A stretch of DNA of 64,000 bases from an uncultured Odoribacter sp. (lineage in GTDB: Bacteria > Bacteroidota > Bacteroidia > Bacteroidales > Marinifilaceae), in contig CAJURM010000004.1 of the NCBI GenBank assembly GCA_910589025.1, positions 1 through 64,000 of the forward strand. Reading direction: 5' to 3'. Both the position numbers and the translations under genes were made by a program. Each line of letters starts with the position of its first letter. The stretch's first letter is position 1. The notes under the pieces were generated by a model. That model worked only from the letters and a program-made list of their open reading frames with translations. It made no database searches and was not told where the DNA came from. Of this stretch, positions 43,711 through 53,115 are shown piece by piece.

Positions 43711-45384
43711 TTATTTCTGGTATAAAAAACGTTTGATTTTTTGCGTGGGTGTTTTTTCAAAGGGTTCGCTTTGAACCAAGACCAATTGGAGTTTGGAAAA
43801 ATTATTGACCCGGCTGTTGACATATTCCCGTAACTCCCGCTTTTGCTCTTCGATATAGTCGTTCACTAAATTCTTGTATGTTCCGGCCTGGTTTTTCAGT
43901 TTTTTATACTGTTTTTCCAGTTCTTCCATGTTGAAATGAACCATGGCAACCAATTTCCCTTTGCTTTCCACGACTAACGATTCGTTGACGAAACGGAAAT
44001 TGTTGATAATGGATTCGATTTCTTCCGGATAAATATTTTCACCGGAAGCGCCGAGAATCATAGTTTTTATGCGTCCCCTGATAGACAGCCGTCCTTTTTT
44101 GTCGAAAGAACCCAAATCTCCGCTTTTAAACCATCCGTCAGGCGTGATACTCTCTTTTGTTAGTTCGGGTTTCTTGTAATAGCCCTTCATGACATGGGGA
44201 CCTTTGATCCAGATTTCCCCTTCTCCTTTTTCGTCTGCATTGTGAATTTGAACCTGTACGCCTTCCATGACAGGCCCCACTCCTTGTAAGAACGTCTGGG
44301 ATGGGTTACTTCCGGCAGACATCGGGGAAGTTTCCGTCAATCCGTAGCCGATAGCATAGGGAAAGCGGGCTTCATGGAGGAAACGTTCAACTGTCGGGTC
44401 CAATTTTGAACCGCCGATACCGAAGAACAGGAGTTTTCCGCCGAAGGTTGTCATCAATTTTTTACCAGCCAACCGGTTCATGAATTTCCGGACGAGGGTA
44501 AGACGGTACAAAGCACTTACCCAACGGTTGGAAGTGAATTTAGGCAATATCTGCGTTTTGTATATTTTTTCAATCACCAAAGGCACGGACAGAATGACTG
44601 TCGGCTTGATTTTCTGCATTGCCGGTACCAGGAGTTTGGGTGTCGGTACCCGGTCGAGGTAGAATACTCGGGCTCCGAACATTAACGGCAACAGCAGACC
44701 TAACGTATTCTCATAGGTATGTGCCAAAGGTAGGATACTCAAAAAGCGGTCACTTTCTCCCACATGTTGTATGGTGCAGCATTGCTGTGCATTCCATACC
44801 AGATTTTTGTGGGTAAGCTCAACCCCCTTGGAGAATCCGGTCGTCCCGGACGTATAGATGATGGATGCCGTATCCTCTTCCCGGATATCAAAATCGGGTA
44901 ACGGTGTGGTGTCGCTTGCAAATGCCGGAGTTTGAAGCTGCTCTATATCTTCGTCCGGATAGTTCTCCGGAATACGGGCAAAAGTGTTCATCAGAATCTT
45001 TTGCTCCAGAAAATCCGTTTTGATTTCAGCCACTAATTTATAAAGCAGCTTGGATACGAAAATCATTTTGGCTTCCGAATGCTGGAGAATATTCTCTATT
45101 TCCGCTGTACTGAATCCCGGCAATATGGGTACAGCAATAGCCCCGATACTGGCAATTGCAAATTGGGTAATTCCCCAATGAGGCATATTGGCACTCAGGA
45201 TAGCTATCTTGTTACCTTTTTGGACACCGGATTTCAGTAAATAATTGGATAGAGAAAGAACTTCATTATATAAATCCTGGTAAGTTCTGTTTCCGGATTG
45301 AACGAAATTGAGCGAAAGGTTGTCTTTAAATTTAGAACAACTGTTTCTTAGCAATTCCGGCAAAGTCAATTTTGTTAAGATCAT
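43711..45384 (-). CDS. Long-chain fatty-acid-CoA ligase-like AMP-binding enzyme
   Basis: This 557-residue acyl-adenylate enzyme activates fatty acids with ATP and CoA. The nucleotide motif SIIYTSGTTGFSKGVELTH lies near residue 178. YGLTETSP, the GWFKSGDLG motif near 422, and the C-terminal catalytic Lys region (KTPTQKIKRFLYQK) are present. The longer frame to 45411 is unlikely because a -7 promoter box lies at 45409-45416, so ATG 45384 is taken. It is monocistronic, between two terminators. Chain-length preference is not evident from sequence. Confidence 0.9.
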   Translation of the reverse strand: MILTKLTLPELLRNSCSKFKDNLSLNFVQSGNRTYQDLYNEVLSLSNYLLKSGVQKGNKIAILSANMPHWGITQFAIASIGAIAVPILPGFSTAEIENILQHSEAKMIFVSKLLYKLVAEIKTDFLEQKILMNTFARIPENYPDEDIEQLQTPAFASDTTPLPDFDIREEDTASIIYTSGTTGFSKGVELTHKNLVWNAQQCCTIQHVGESDRFLSILPLAHTYENTLGLLLPLMFGARVFYLDRVPTPKLLVPAMQKIKPTVILSVPLVIEKIYKTQILPKFTSNRWVSALYRLTLVRKFMNRLAGKKLMTTFGGKLLFFGIGGSKLDPTVERFLHEARFPYAIGYGLTETSPMSAGSNPSQTFLQGVGPVMEGVQVQIHNADEKGEGEIWIKGPHVMKGYYKKPELTKESITPDGWFKSGDLGSFDKKGRLSIRGRIKTMILGASGENIYPEEIESIINNFRFVNESLVVESKGKLVAMVHFNMEELEKQYKKLKNQAGTYKNLVNDYIEEQKRELREYVNSRVNNFSKLQLVLVQSEPFEKTPTQKIKRFLYQK

Positions 45385-45408
45385 GCTTTCATTATCGAAA
45401 ATACAACG

Positions 45409-45416
45409 CAAAGATA
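45409..45416 (-). promoter_or_regulatory. -7 promoter element for the acyl-CoA ligase gene
   Basis: The minus strand reads TATCTTTG, matching TAnnTTTG, 25 bases before ATG 45384. No -33 element was found at normal spacing. Confidence 0.5.
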
Positions 45417-45542
45417 CGATGAATTTCTGATTAATGGGTTAAAGAAAGATAAAAAGTGAGCTCGGAGAGGTTAAAAGAAAGAGAGAAAAGTTAAAACGAT
45501 GTCTTGTAACGGTCTATACAGTAGATGTTTATCTGTTTTTTA

Positions 45543-45583
45543 TAAAAATCCCCGGAGAAAGTCATATAACTCTCCTCCGGGGA
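45543..45583 (-). terminator. Terminator after pepD
   Basis: On the minus strand TCCCCGGAG pairs with CTCCGGGGA across a loop of about 17 bases, followed by TTTTTATAAAA. It begins 16 bases after the pepD stop codon. Confidence 0.75.
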
Positions 45584-45598
45584 ATAACGTATGTCCTG

Positions 45599-47059
45599 CT
45601 ATTTAACAGGAATATTTTTCAGTGTTTCTTTCAGATAATCCCAGAATTTTCCGACAGAAGCGATATTCACTTTTTCGTCGGGTGAATGGGGATGGCAAAT
45701 CGTGGGTCCAAAAGAAATCATATCCCAGTTTTCATATTTAGAACCCAAAATACCACATTCCAGTCCGGCGTGTATCGCCATCACCTGCGGTTCTTTTCCA
45801 TACATTTTCTGATAAGTCTCTTTCATCAGTTTCAGAATAGCGGAATCGGGATTGGGTTTCCAGCCGGGATATGCTCCGTCAAAGACAATTTTATCGGCTT
45901 TTGCCAGTTCGAATACAGCATCCAGAGATTCGGCCAGGGCCTCTTTGGCTGTTTCGACAAATGAACGCATCAGCGTATTGACAACCACCTTGTTGTCCTT
46001 GGATTGTATGAGTGCCAGATTGTTGGATGTTTCTACGGTTCCTGCCATAGCATCCGACATGCGGATAACTCCGTTCGGGCAGGCGACAATAGCGTTGATA
46101 AGCCGTGCTTGTAAATCTTTGTCCATCACTTGTACCGGTACCTCTGCCTCTTCCGTAAAAAACTGCAAATCGGGTTCGGTAAGCTGTAATTCGGCTTTAT
46201 AGATAGATTCGAACTCTTTCACCTTTTGGTTTAACGCTTCTGCTTTGGCTTGCGGTACTGTTACGACTGCGAAACTCTCTCTGGGAATAGCATTTCTCAG
46301 TGATCCTCCGTTGATGGAAGCAAGCCTCAGTTCCAAAGCTGCTGCATTGGCTTTCAGAAAACGGAATAACAACAGGTTGGAATTACCCCGTCCCAGATTG
46401 ATGTCCATGCCGGAATGCCCTCCTCTGAGGCCTTTCACAGCTAATTTATAACCTTTGCTGTTTTCCGGTGTTTTTTCTTCCTTACAATTGAACTCAAACG
46501 TAGAATCCAGACCGCCGGCGCATCCTACATACAATTCTCCTTCGGTTTCTGAATCCATATTCAGCAGAATTTCTCCTTTCAGTTCTCCGGCTTTCAGTCC
46601 GATAGCACCGTCCATTCCCGTTTCTTCCGTAGCGGTGATTAAAACTTCTATTGGTCCGTGAGGAACATCCGTTGCAGTCAGGACAGCCATGGCTGCAGCT
46701 ACTCCCATGCCGTTGTCTGCACCGAGCGTAGTACCTTTGGCACGCACCCATTCTCCGTCCACGTATGCCTGGATGGGGTCTTTGGTGAAATCATGCACAG
46801 TGTCCTCGTTTTTCTGGGGAACCATATCCAAATGACCTTGCAGGATAACTCCTTTCCGGTTTTCCATACCGAGAGTAGCGGGCTTACTCATGATGATATT
46901 GCCTGCTTCGTCCATCCGGGCCTCAATATGATTCTCTTTTGCCCAGTTCATCATAAACTCCCGGGCTTTTTCCTCGTGGTTTGACGGACGGGGCACCTGT
47001 GTCAGCTTGTAGAAATTTTGCCATACGGCTTGCGGTTGTAAGTCTTGTAATGTTGCCAT
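45599..47059 (-). CDS. pepD: Cytosolic aminoacyl-histidine dipeptidase (M20)
   Basis: This 486-residue metallodipeptidase cleaves a broad range of dipeptides in the cytosol. Metal ligands are visible: His in GHLDMVPQ near residue 78, Asp in LGADNGMG near 114, the Glu pair in TATEETGMDG near 145, Asp in MDSETEG, and a late His in GPTICHPHSPDE. The lid domain (GLRGGHSGMDI) lies between. It has no signal peptide, fitting a cytosolic enzyme. It is 22 bases after the DPP-IV gene, so the pair probably forms one operon that breaks extracytoplasmic peptides to dipeptides and then to amino acids. Confidence 0.93.
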   Translation of the reverse strand: MATLQDLQPQAVWQNFYKLTQVPRPSNHEEKAREFMMNWAKENHIEARMDEAGNIIMSKPATLGMENRKGVILQGHLDMVPQKNEDTVHDFTKDPIQAYVDGEWVRAKGTTLGADNGMGVAAAMAVLTATDVPHGPIEVLITATEETGMDGAIGLKAGELKGEILLNMDSETEGELYVGCAGGLDSTFEFNCKEEKTPENSKGYKLAVKGLRGGHSGMDINLGRGNSNLLLFRFLKANAAALELRLASINGGSLRNAIPRESFAVVTVPQAKAEALNQKVKEFESIYKAELQLTEPDLQFFTEEAEVPVQVMDKDLQARLINAIVACPNGVIRMSDAMAGTVETSNNLALIQSKDNKVVVNTLMRSFVETAKEALAESLDAVFELAKADKIVFDGAYPGWKPNPDSAILKLMKETYQKMYGKEPQVMAIHAGLECGILGSKYENWDMISFGPTICHPHSPDEKVNIASVGKFWDYLKETLKNIPVK

Positions 47060-47081
47060 AATTTTATATTTATTTTGAATC

Positions 47082-49289
47082 TTATTTCAAATGTTCGTTC
47101 AGATACTTCACAAATTTTGTATAGAGTTGCAGACTGGTATTTCCGCCGTAAATACCGTGATTGCGGTTGGTATAGATACCCATGTCAAACTGCTTGTTCG
47201 CTTGCACCAAACGCTCTGCCAGTTCATACGCATTCTGGATGTGAACGTTATCGTCTGCCGTTCCGTGACAAATCAGAAGGTTGCCTTTCAGTTTATCGGC
47301 CCAGCTGAGCGGAGCGTGGTCGGTGTATCCCTTTTCATTTTCCTGGGGCGTACGCATATATCGCTCCGTGTAAATGGAATCGTAATACTTGAAATTGGTA
47401 ACGGGAGCAATGGCAATGGCGGTGCTGAATACATCGTGTCCTTTCATGATACAGAGAGAAGACATAAAACCTCCGTAACTCCATCCCCAGATACCGATTT
47501 TTTGAGCATCCACGTAGGGCTGGTTGGCCAGCCACCGGGCGGACGCAATCATGTCGTCGCTTTCGTACTTACCCAATTGCATATAGGTACATTTCCGGAA
47601 CTCTTCACCCCGGGCTGCTGTGCCCCGTGGGTCGATGCAGACAACGATATAGCCTTCCTGTGCCAGATAATTCAGCCAGTTGACACCGCCCCAGGCATTT
47701 TTCACCTGCTGTGAATTGGGACCGCTATACTGGGTAATCAGTACCGGATATTTCTGTGCCGGATCAAAATTTACCGGTTTCATAATCCAGGCATTGAGTT
47801 GGGTTTCACCGTCTGCTGACGGGATTTGGATAAATTCCTTCGGGCTGAGATTGTAATTTTTTACCACCTCGGTTAAATCATGGTTGTCTTCCAGTACACG
47901 TATCACTTTGTGCTTCGCATTATATAAACGAATTACCGGAGGTGTCTGGATATCCGAGACGGTATGGATGTAATAATTGAATGTTTTACTGAAAACAGCG
48001 TCATTCCAGCCTTTGACACTCGTTATTTTGGTCTTTTTTCCTTTGGCGTCCACAGCATATATCTGTTTTTCAAGGGGTGATTCCTCAAAAGAAGAATAAT
48101 AGAATAACTTCCGTACAGGGTCATAGCCGTAGAAATCGGCAATATCGTATTTGCCGCTGCTGATGGCTTTTTTCTCATGCCCGCTCATATCATACAGATA
48201 GATATGCATATAACCGCTTTTCTCACTGGTGATGACGAAATGTTCCCCGTCCTCTAAGAAAATCAGATGATCCAGATTGCTCTCGTCAATATAATATTTA
48301 TTTTCTTCCCGGTATAATGGTGTGGTGCGGCCCGTGCGAACATTGGCAAGCAATACGTCCATTTTGTTCTGCAAACGGTTTAAACGGATAATCGCCAGGC
48401 GCTTGGGGTCTTTGGTCCAGTGGATACGCGGCAAATAAATATCCTGCTCCTCTCCGGTGTCCATGGTGAGGGTTGTTTTGTCTTGAATATCGTATACATG
48501 TACCGATACCTTGGAATTGGCTTCTCCGGCCTTCGGATACTTGTAACTGTATACAGAAGGGTAAAGCTCGTTGTTTTTTATTGCCGGGTTTCTGCCTTCA
48601 AACATATTCATCGGGTACTCCTTGACTTCGGACTCGTCAAATTTGATATAGGCAAGGGCAGAACCGTCCGGTGCCCACTCAAAAGCTTTATTGAAAGCAA
48701 ACTCCTCTTCGTATACCCAGTCGGGAGCTCCGTTGATGATTTCATTGTATTTCCCGTCAAAAGTAATCTGCCGCTCTGTCCCGAATCGCAGGTCATGAAT
48801 AAACAGATTGTTATCCCTTACGAAAGCAATGCGCAGACCGTCCGGAGAAAAAGTGGCAAGGCGTTGGCGACCCTGATCGGAAAGAGGCTTGATTTCCTTG
48901 TTCTTAAAATCGTAGATATAATAATCTGCCGTATATGACCGCCGGTAAATCGGGGTTACATTCGTAGAGATCAGAATCCGGCTTTCATCTTTGTTGAACT
49001 GGTAATCACTGATGTGTTTTACGTCATTTTGTTCAATTTGCTCCAAATCCAGCAACGTGGCAACCGGTTTGCCGGTTTTGTAGCTGTATTGCGTGATTTT
49101 TTTGCCTCCGTTTTCCAACACGGTATAATGCTCTCCGTCATTCATGGAACGAAGTCCGTAAACACCTTTGGACCGGAACGTGCCGTTGACGAAAAAATCC
49201 TCTAAGCTCAGAGATTGGTTTTGTGCCTGACCAGATAAATAAAGACTGCAAATAAAAAGTAAAAAAACAATACGGTATATTCTTCTCAT
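47082..49289 (-). CDS. Dipeptidyl peptidase IV (S9 family serine peptidase)
   Basis: This 735-residue exported enzyme removes N-terminal dipeptides, mostly after proline or alanine. A signal peptide ends near GQAQ. An eight-bladed propeller-type N-terminal part carries the substrate double Glu in the EEEFAFNKAFEWAP stretch. The C-terminal hydrolase has the catalytic Ser in GWSYGGFMSS near 603, Asp in GTADDNVHIQNA near 680, and His in NRNHGIYGG near 710. It is the first gene of the operon with pepD. The length agrees with bacterial DPP-IV proteins. Confidence 0.94.
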   Translation of the reverse strand: MRRIYRIVFLLFICSLYLSGQAQNQSLSLEDFFVNGTFRSKGVYGLRSMNDGEHYTVLENGGKKITQYSYKTGKPVATLLDLEQIEQNDVKHISDYQFNKDESRILISTNVTPIYRRSYTADYYIYDFKNKEIKPLSDQGRQRLATFSPDGLRIAFVRDNNLFIHDLRFGTERQITFDGKYNEIINGAPDWVYEEEFAFNKAFEWAPDGSALAYIKFDESEVKEYPMNMFEGRNPAIKNNELYPSVYSYKYPKAGEANSKVSVHVYDIQDKTTLTMDTGEEQDIYLPRIHWTKDPKRLAIIRLNRLQNKMDVLLANVRTGRTTPLYREENKYYIDESNLDHLIFLEDGEHFVITSEKSGYMHIYLYDMSGHEKKAISSGKYDIADFYGYDPVRKLFYYSSFEESPLEKQIYAVDAKGKKTKITSVKGWNDAVFSKTFNYYIHTVSDIQTPPVIRLYNAKHKVIRVLEDNHDLTEVVKNYNLSPKEFIQIPSADGETQLNAWIMKPVNFDPAQKYPVLITQYSGPNSQQVKNAWGGVNWLNYLAQEGYIVVCIDPRGTAARGEEFRKCTYMQLGKYESDDMIASARWLANQPYVDAQKIGIWGWSYGGFMSSLCIMKGHDVFSTAIAIAPVTNFKYYDSIYTERYMRTPQENEKGYTDHAPLSWADKLKGNLLICHGTADDNVHIQNAYELAERLVQANKQFDMGIYTNRNHGIYGGNTSLQLYTKFVKYLNEHLK

Positions 49290-49515
49290 TTCAGATAAAC
49301 ATTAATTTATTAATTATAAATCATTTCCGGGCTTCCCTTTTTAGCAGGTTCAAAGGTTTAAAAAAAATATCTGTTTTCAAAGTCTTTTCCAGGCGAATAT
49401 TTCCGGACACGGCAAATTTATTCCCGAACGGACAGAGCCTTTTTTCCGGCGATGGAAACAAGAGTGAAAAATGGGAGACAACTTGCATTTGCTGCCGTAT
49501 ATCCATAAAAAAATA

Positions 49516-49523
49516 TATCTTTG
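49516..49523 (+). promoter_or_regulatory. -7 promoter element for tgt
   Basis: TATCTTTG matches TAnnTTTG, 28 bases before ATG 49552. TTTG at 49488-49491 lies 24 bp upstream, wider than usual for a -33 element. Confidence 0.5.
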
Positions 49524-49551
49524 CAGACTGTTAGTCTAAAAATTAAAGCAC

Positions 49552-50682
49552 ATGCATTTTAAACTTTTGGCCAAAGATAAGGATAGTGAAGCCCGCTGCG
49601 GAATACTCACCACCGGTCACGGTGAAATTCATACACCTATTTTTATGCCTGTCGGTACCGTCGGTACCGTAAAAGCCGTGCATGCGCGGGAATTGAAACA
49701 GGACATACAGGCTGAAATAATTCTGGGAAACACCTATCATCTTTATCTGAGGCCCGGAACAGAGGTCTTGCAAGCGGCGGGAGGGTTGCATAAATTTAAT
49801 GCGTGGGACCGGCCTATACTGACAGATAGCGGCGGATTTCAGGTTTTTTCCTTAACGGATAACCGCAAGATTACCGAAGAGGGAGTTATTTTCCGTTCTC
49901 ACATTGACGGTTCAAAACACATGTTTACACCTGAAAAGGTGATGGATATCCAGCGGAAAATCGGAGCCGACATCATCATGGCTTTTGACGAATGTCCTCC
50001 GGGAAACAGCGACTACCGGTATGCCAAGAACTCGTTGGAATTGACCCAGCGCTGGCTGGAACGTTGTGTTGCCCGGCTGGGTTCAACGGAACCGCTGTAT
50101 GGATATGAGCAAAATTTATTCCCCATAGTACAGGGGTGTGTGTACAAAGATTTGAGAGAGAGAGCGGCGGAGCATGCCGTAGCGTTGGATCGTGCCGGAT
50201 ATGCCATTGGCGGACTGGCAGTCGGTGAACCGACCGAACGAATGTATGCCATGATAGAAGTGGTCAATCGCATCCTGCCTCAAAACAAACCCCGTTATCT
50301 GATGGGAGTGGGGACGCCTGAAAATATACTTGAAGGCATTGCCAGAGGTGTGGATATGTTCGATTGCGTCATGCCGACCCGCAATGGCCGGAACGGGATG
50401 TTGTTTACGACCGAAGGAGTGATTAACATCAAAAATCAAAAATGGGAACGGGATTTCACCCCGATAGACCCTGCGGAATTGTCTTACGTCGACCGGGAAT
50501 ACTCCAAAGCCTATTTGCGGCACCTTATTAAGGCGGATGAAATATTGGGATTGCAGATTTGTTCCGTTCATAACCTGGCATTTTATTTGTGGCTGGTGAA
50601 AGAAGCCCGGCAACATATCATGGCAGGGGATTTTATGGCGTGGAAAACATCCGTGCTGAAAAAGATAACCACCCGCTTGTAA
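49552..50682 (+). CDS. tgt: tRNA-guanine transglycosylase, lacking canonical zinc cysteines
   Basis: This 376-residue enzyme exchanges guanine 34 of certain tRNAs for preQ1. The TIM-barrel motifs are intact: LTDSGGFQVFSL near residue 91, FDECPPG near 145, GGLAVGEP, and the nucleophile region VDMFDCVMPTRNGRNG near 265-280. The usual zinc site, CxCxxC in E. coli (CDCYTCR), corresponds here to AELSYVDR, so all three cysteines are missing. The fourth ligand His remains in SVHNLAFY. It heads a two-gene run with the LptF/G gene 15 bases later. QueA, acting in the same pathway, lies at the start of the window. Confidence 0.93.
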   Translation: MHFKLLAKDKDSEARCGILTTGHGEIHTPIFMPVGTVGTVKAVHARELKQDIQAEIILGNTYHLYLRPGTEVLQAAGGLHKFNAWDRPILTDSGGFQVFSLTDNRKITEEGVIFRSHIDGSKHMFTPEKVMDIQRKIGADIIMAFDECPPGNSDYRYAKNSLELTQRWLERCVARLGSTEPLYGYEQNLFPIVQGCVYKDLRERAAEHAVALDRAGYAIGGLAVGEPTERMYAMIEVVNRILPQNKPRYLMGVGTPENILEGIARGVDMFDCVMPTRNGRNGMLFTTEGVINIKNQKWERDFTPIDPAELSYVDREYSKAYLRHLIKADEILGLQICSVHNLAFYLWLVKEARQHIMAGDFMAWKTSVLKKITTRL

Positions 50683-50697
50683 TTTTAACTTGTGGAA

Positions 50698-51777
50698 ATG
50701 AAGAAACTCGACTTATACATCATACGGAAATTCCTGGGCACCTTCTTTTTTTGTCTGCTCCTGATTCTTTGTATAGTGGTCGTATTCGATATTTCCGAAC
50801 GTCTGGAGAAATTCATAGAAAACGATGCGCCTGTCAGTGCGATAATCTTCGACTATTACATGAATTTTATCCCCTACTTCGCCAATGTATTCTCTCCCTT
50901 ATTTACGTTTATTTCGGTCATATTCTTTACATCCAAAATGGCATATGACAGTGAAATTATAGCCATCCTCAGTACCGGCATTAGTTTCAAACGCTTTCTG
51001 TATCCCTATTTCGTATCTGCTTGCATTATTGCTGTTTTTTCTTTCGTCCTGGGAGGATTTATCATACCGAATGCCAATCAGAAACGCATCCTCTTCCAGG
51101 AACAGTATATGGGTAAAAAATACTCCAACAAAGAATCCAACATACACCGCCAGATTGCTCCGGGGGTGTTTATCTACATGTCCAGTTATTCTGCCGCAAC
51201 AAATACGGGCTACGATTTCTCCATTGAAGAATTTGTGGGGGATACCTTGAAAAGCAAACTGATTTCTTCCCGGATAGCCTGGAACAAAGAGAAAGAAAAA
51301 TGGGTCATTACCAACTGGAAACTGCGGGAACTGGATGGCGACAAAGAGCAATACACCGTAGGGAAACAATTGGATACTTTACTGGGATTTGTGCCTTCCG
51401 AGTTTTCGAAAGACCCCAGCAAAATAAAAGAACAGCTGACCTTGCCTGAACTTGAGGAATACATTGACCGCATGAAACTGCGGGGGAGTTCAAATGTCGT
51501 TGAATTTCAGATTGAAAAATATAAAATGCTGGCCAATACATTTGCCACATTCATTCTCACCTTTATCGGAGTCAGCATCTCTTCCCGTAAAATCCGCGGG
51601 GGAATGGGATTTCATCTGGGACTGGGCCTTTTACTGAGTTTTTCATACATCTTATTCATGCAGTTTTCAACTGTTTTTGCAACAAACGGAGATATGAATC
51701 CGTTACTAGCGGTGTGGATACCGAATATATTATTTTCGGTTATAGCCTTGTTTGTATATAAGACTGCTCCTAAATAA
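50698..51777 (+). CDS. LptF/LptG-family lipopolysaccharide transport permease
   Basis: This 359-residue inner-membrane protein belongs to the YjgP/YjgQ family, which pulls lipopolysaccharide from the inner membrane with the LptB ATPase. Three membrane helices lie at each end (residues 10-115 and 275-355), around a beta-jellyroll periplasmic domain of about 150 residues. The N-terminal KKLDLYIIRKFLGTF and MAYDSEIIAILSTGISFKRF stretches are characteristic. A GTG at 50692 adds two residues; ATG 50698 is preferred. It is probably co-transcribed with tgt. Whether it is the F or G member cannot be decided. Confidence 0.9.
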   Translation: MKKLDLYIIRKFLGTFFFCLLLILCIVVVFDISERLEKFIENDAPVSAIIFDYYMNFIPYFANVFSPLFTFISVIFFTSKMAYDSEIIAILSTGISFKRFLYPYFVSACIIAVFSFVLGGFIIPNANQKRILFQEQYMGKKYSNKESNIHRQIAPGVFIYMSSYSAATNTGYDFSIEEFVGDTLKSKLISSRIAWNKEKEKWVITNWKLRELDGDKEQYTVGKQLDTLLGFVPSEFSKDPSKIKEQLTLPELEEYIDRMKLRGSSNVVEFQIEKYKMLANTFATFILTFIGVSISSRKIRGGMGFHLGLGLLLSFSYILFMQFSTVFATNGDMNPLLAVWIPNILFSVIALFVYKTAPK

Positions 51778-51836
51778 TGTAACGGAGAGACGTGAAGGTA
51801 TGTCGATAGGGTATAAATAGATATTAATTATAGAAC

Positions 51837-52988
51837 ATGGATAGATATAGTAACAAGCAGGAGAAAAGAAGCAGTTATAACGAAGAGGGCAGAAGAGAGG
51901 GCGGATATGTGCGGAACAAGCGTCAGGGCGGTTATAACCGGAACAGACAGGAAAATACAGAAAGAGGTAGAAAATATTTTCATAAGAACACACAACCGGA
52001 GACAGGAGGAGAAACTCGGGAGAGAAAACCTCGGAGGGAATTCCGGAGAGAGGAAGAAAACGGGGGACGGAGAAGAGAATATTTTAGCCGGAACAATAAT
52101 AAACCGGGAGAACGCTATAAAAGAGAAGAAAGAGAAAACCGGGAACAAAAGCCTTTTGCACCATTCCGCAAAAGGGAATATAGCCGACAGATTGACGAGC
52201 AGAAAAAAGAGAAACTGCGAGACAAGCATTACAGCAAAAAGAAACAGCTGGTGCATCGCATAAAAAAAGCAGAAAAAGCGGATGCCGAACTGAGGCTGAA
52301 CCGTTATATCTCAATGAGCGGGGTATGCTCCCGCCGGGATGCTGACGCTCTGATAACCGAAGGAAGAGTGAAAGTCAATGGCGTCATTGTACAGACTGTA
52401 GGTGTGAAAGTAAAACGGAACGATAAAATAGAGCTTGACGGAGAAGCTATTGTGCCGGAACGGAAAGTATATATCGTGCTGAACAAACCCAAAGATTACG
52501 TCACGACAATGGAAGACCCGCTGGAACGCAAGACCGTGATGTCCCTGATTGAAGATGCCTGCAAAGAACGCGTATATCCGATAGGACGCCTGGACCGGCA
52601 GACAACGGGGATACTGCTTTTTACCAATGATGGGGACTTATCGAAAAAACTGACACATCCGAAATACGAACATAAAAAAATATACCATGTCTTTTTAAAC
52701 CGGCCACTGGAAGCAAGAGACATGGAGAGCATCAGCAAAGGCATTGAACTGGAAGACGGACCCGTCAAAGCAGATGAAATCAGCTACGTCTCTACCGACC
52801 AGATGCAGGTGGGTATTGAAATCCATTCCGGACGAAACCGCATTGTCAGAAGGATTTTCGAACATCTGGGCTACCAGATAGAAAAATTGGATCGGGTATA
52901 TTTTGCCGGAATCACCAAGAAAAACTTGCCTCGGGGCAGATGGCGTTTCCTCACACAGGAAGAAGTCCGGATACTTAAAATATATTAA
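51837..52988 (+). CDS. Pseudouridine synthase (RluB/RsuA-like) with charged N-terminal extension
   Basis: This 383-residue enzyme should convert uridine to pseudouridine in ribosomal RNA. The S4 RNA-binding domain is at about 150-195 (LNRYISMSGVCSRRDADALI). The catalytic domain follows, with the active Asp in GRLDRQTTGILLFTNDGDL near 250 and GRNRIVRRIFEHLGY near 325. The first 145 residues are an unusual low-complexity tract rich in Arg, Glu, Asn, Lys and Tyr, with many RE and RR pairs, probably disordered and RNA-binding. The catalytic part alone is of the usual length. It follows the LptF/G gene by 59 bases. Confidence 0.9.
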   Translation: MDRYSNKQEKRSSYNEEGRREGGYVRNKRQGGYNRNRQENTERGRKYFHKNTQPETGGETRERKPRREFRREEENGGRRREYFSRNNNKPGERYKREERENREQKPFAPFRKREYSRQIDEQKKEKLRDKHYSKKKQLVHRIKKAEKADAELRLNRYISMSGVCSRRDADALITEGRVKVNGVIVQTVGVKVKRNDKIELDGEAIVPERKVYIVLNKPKDYVTTMEDPLERKTVMSLIEDACKERVYPIGRLDRQTTGILLFTNDGDLSKKLTHPKYEHKKIYHVFLNRPLEARDMESISKGIELEDGPVKADEISYVSTDQMQVGIEIHSGRNRIVRRIFEHLGYQIEKLDRVYFAGITKKNLPRGRWRFLTQEEVRILKIY

Positions 52989-53005
52989 ATCCGTATAACA
53001 AGCCT

Positions 53006-53034
53006 AAATCCCGGGGATTTTATACCGTTTTTCA
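53006..53034 (+). terminator. Weak candidate terminator after the pseudouridine synthase gene
   Basis: AAATCC and GGATTT form a short dyad around a small loop, followed by TATACCGTTTTTC. The stem is short, so support is limited. Confidence 0.3.
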
Positions 53035-53115
53035 TTTTTAAAATAAAAACAGTGTTTAAAATAAATCCTGTATTAAAAAAAATGTATATCTTGCATCGCC
53101 TTACAATTTACGGAT

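Noticed and set aside
49290..49551. Possible preQ1 riboswitch before tgt
   Set aside because: No preQ1-I type hairpin with the A-rich tail was found; the region only shows a -7 promoter box. The same holds for the queA leader at 1-155.
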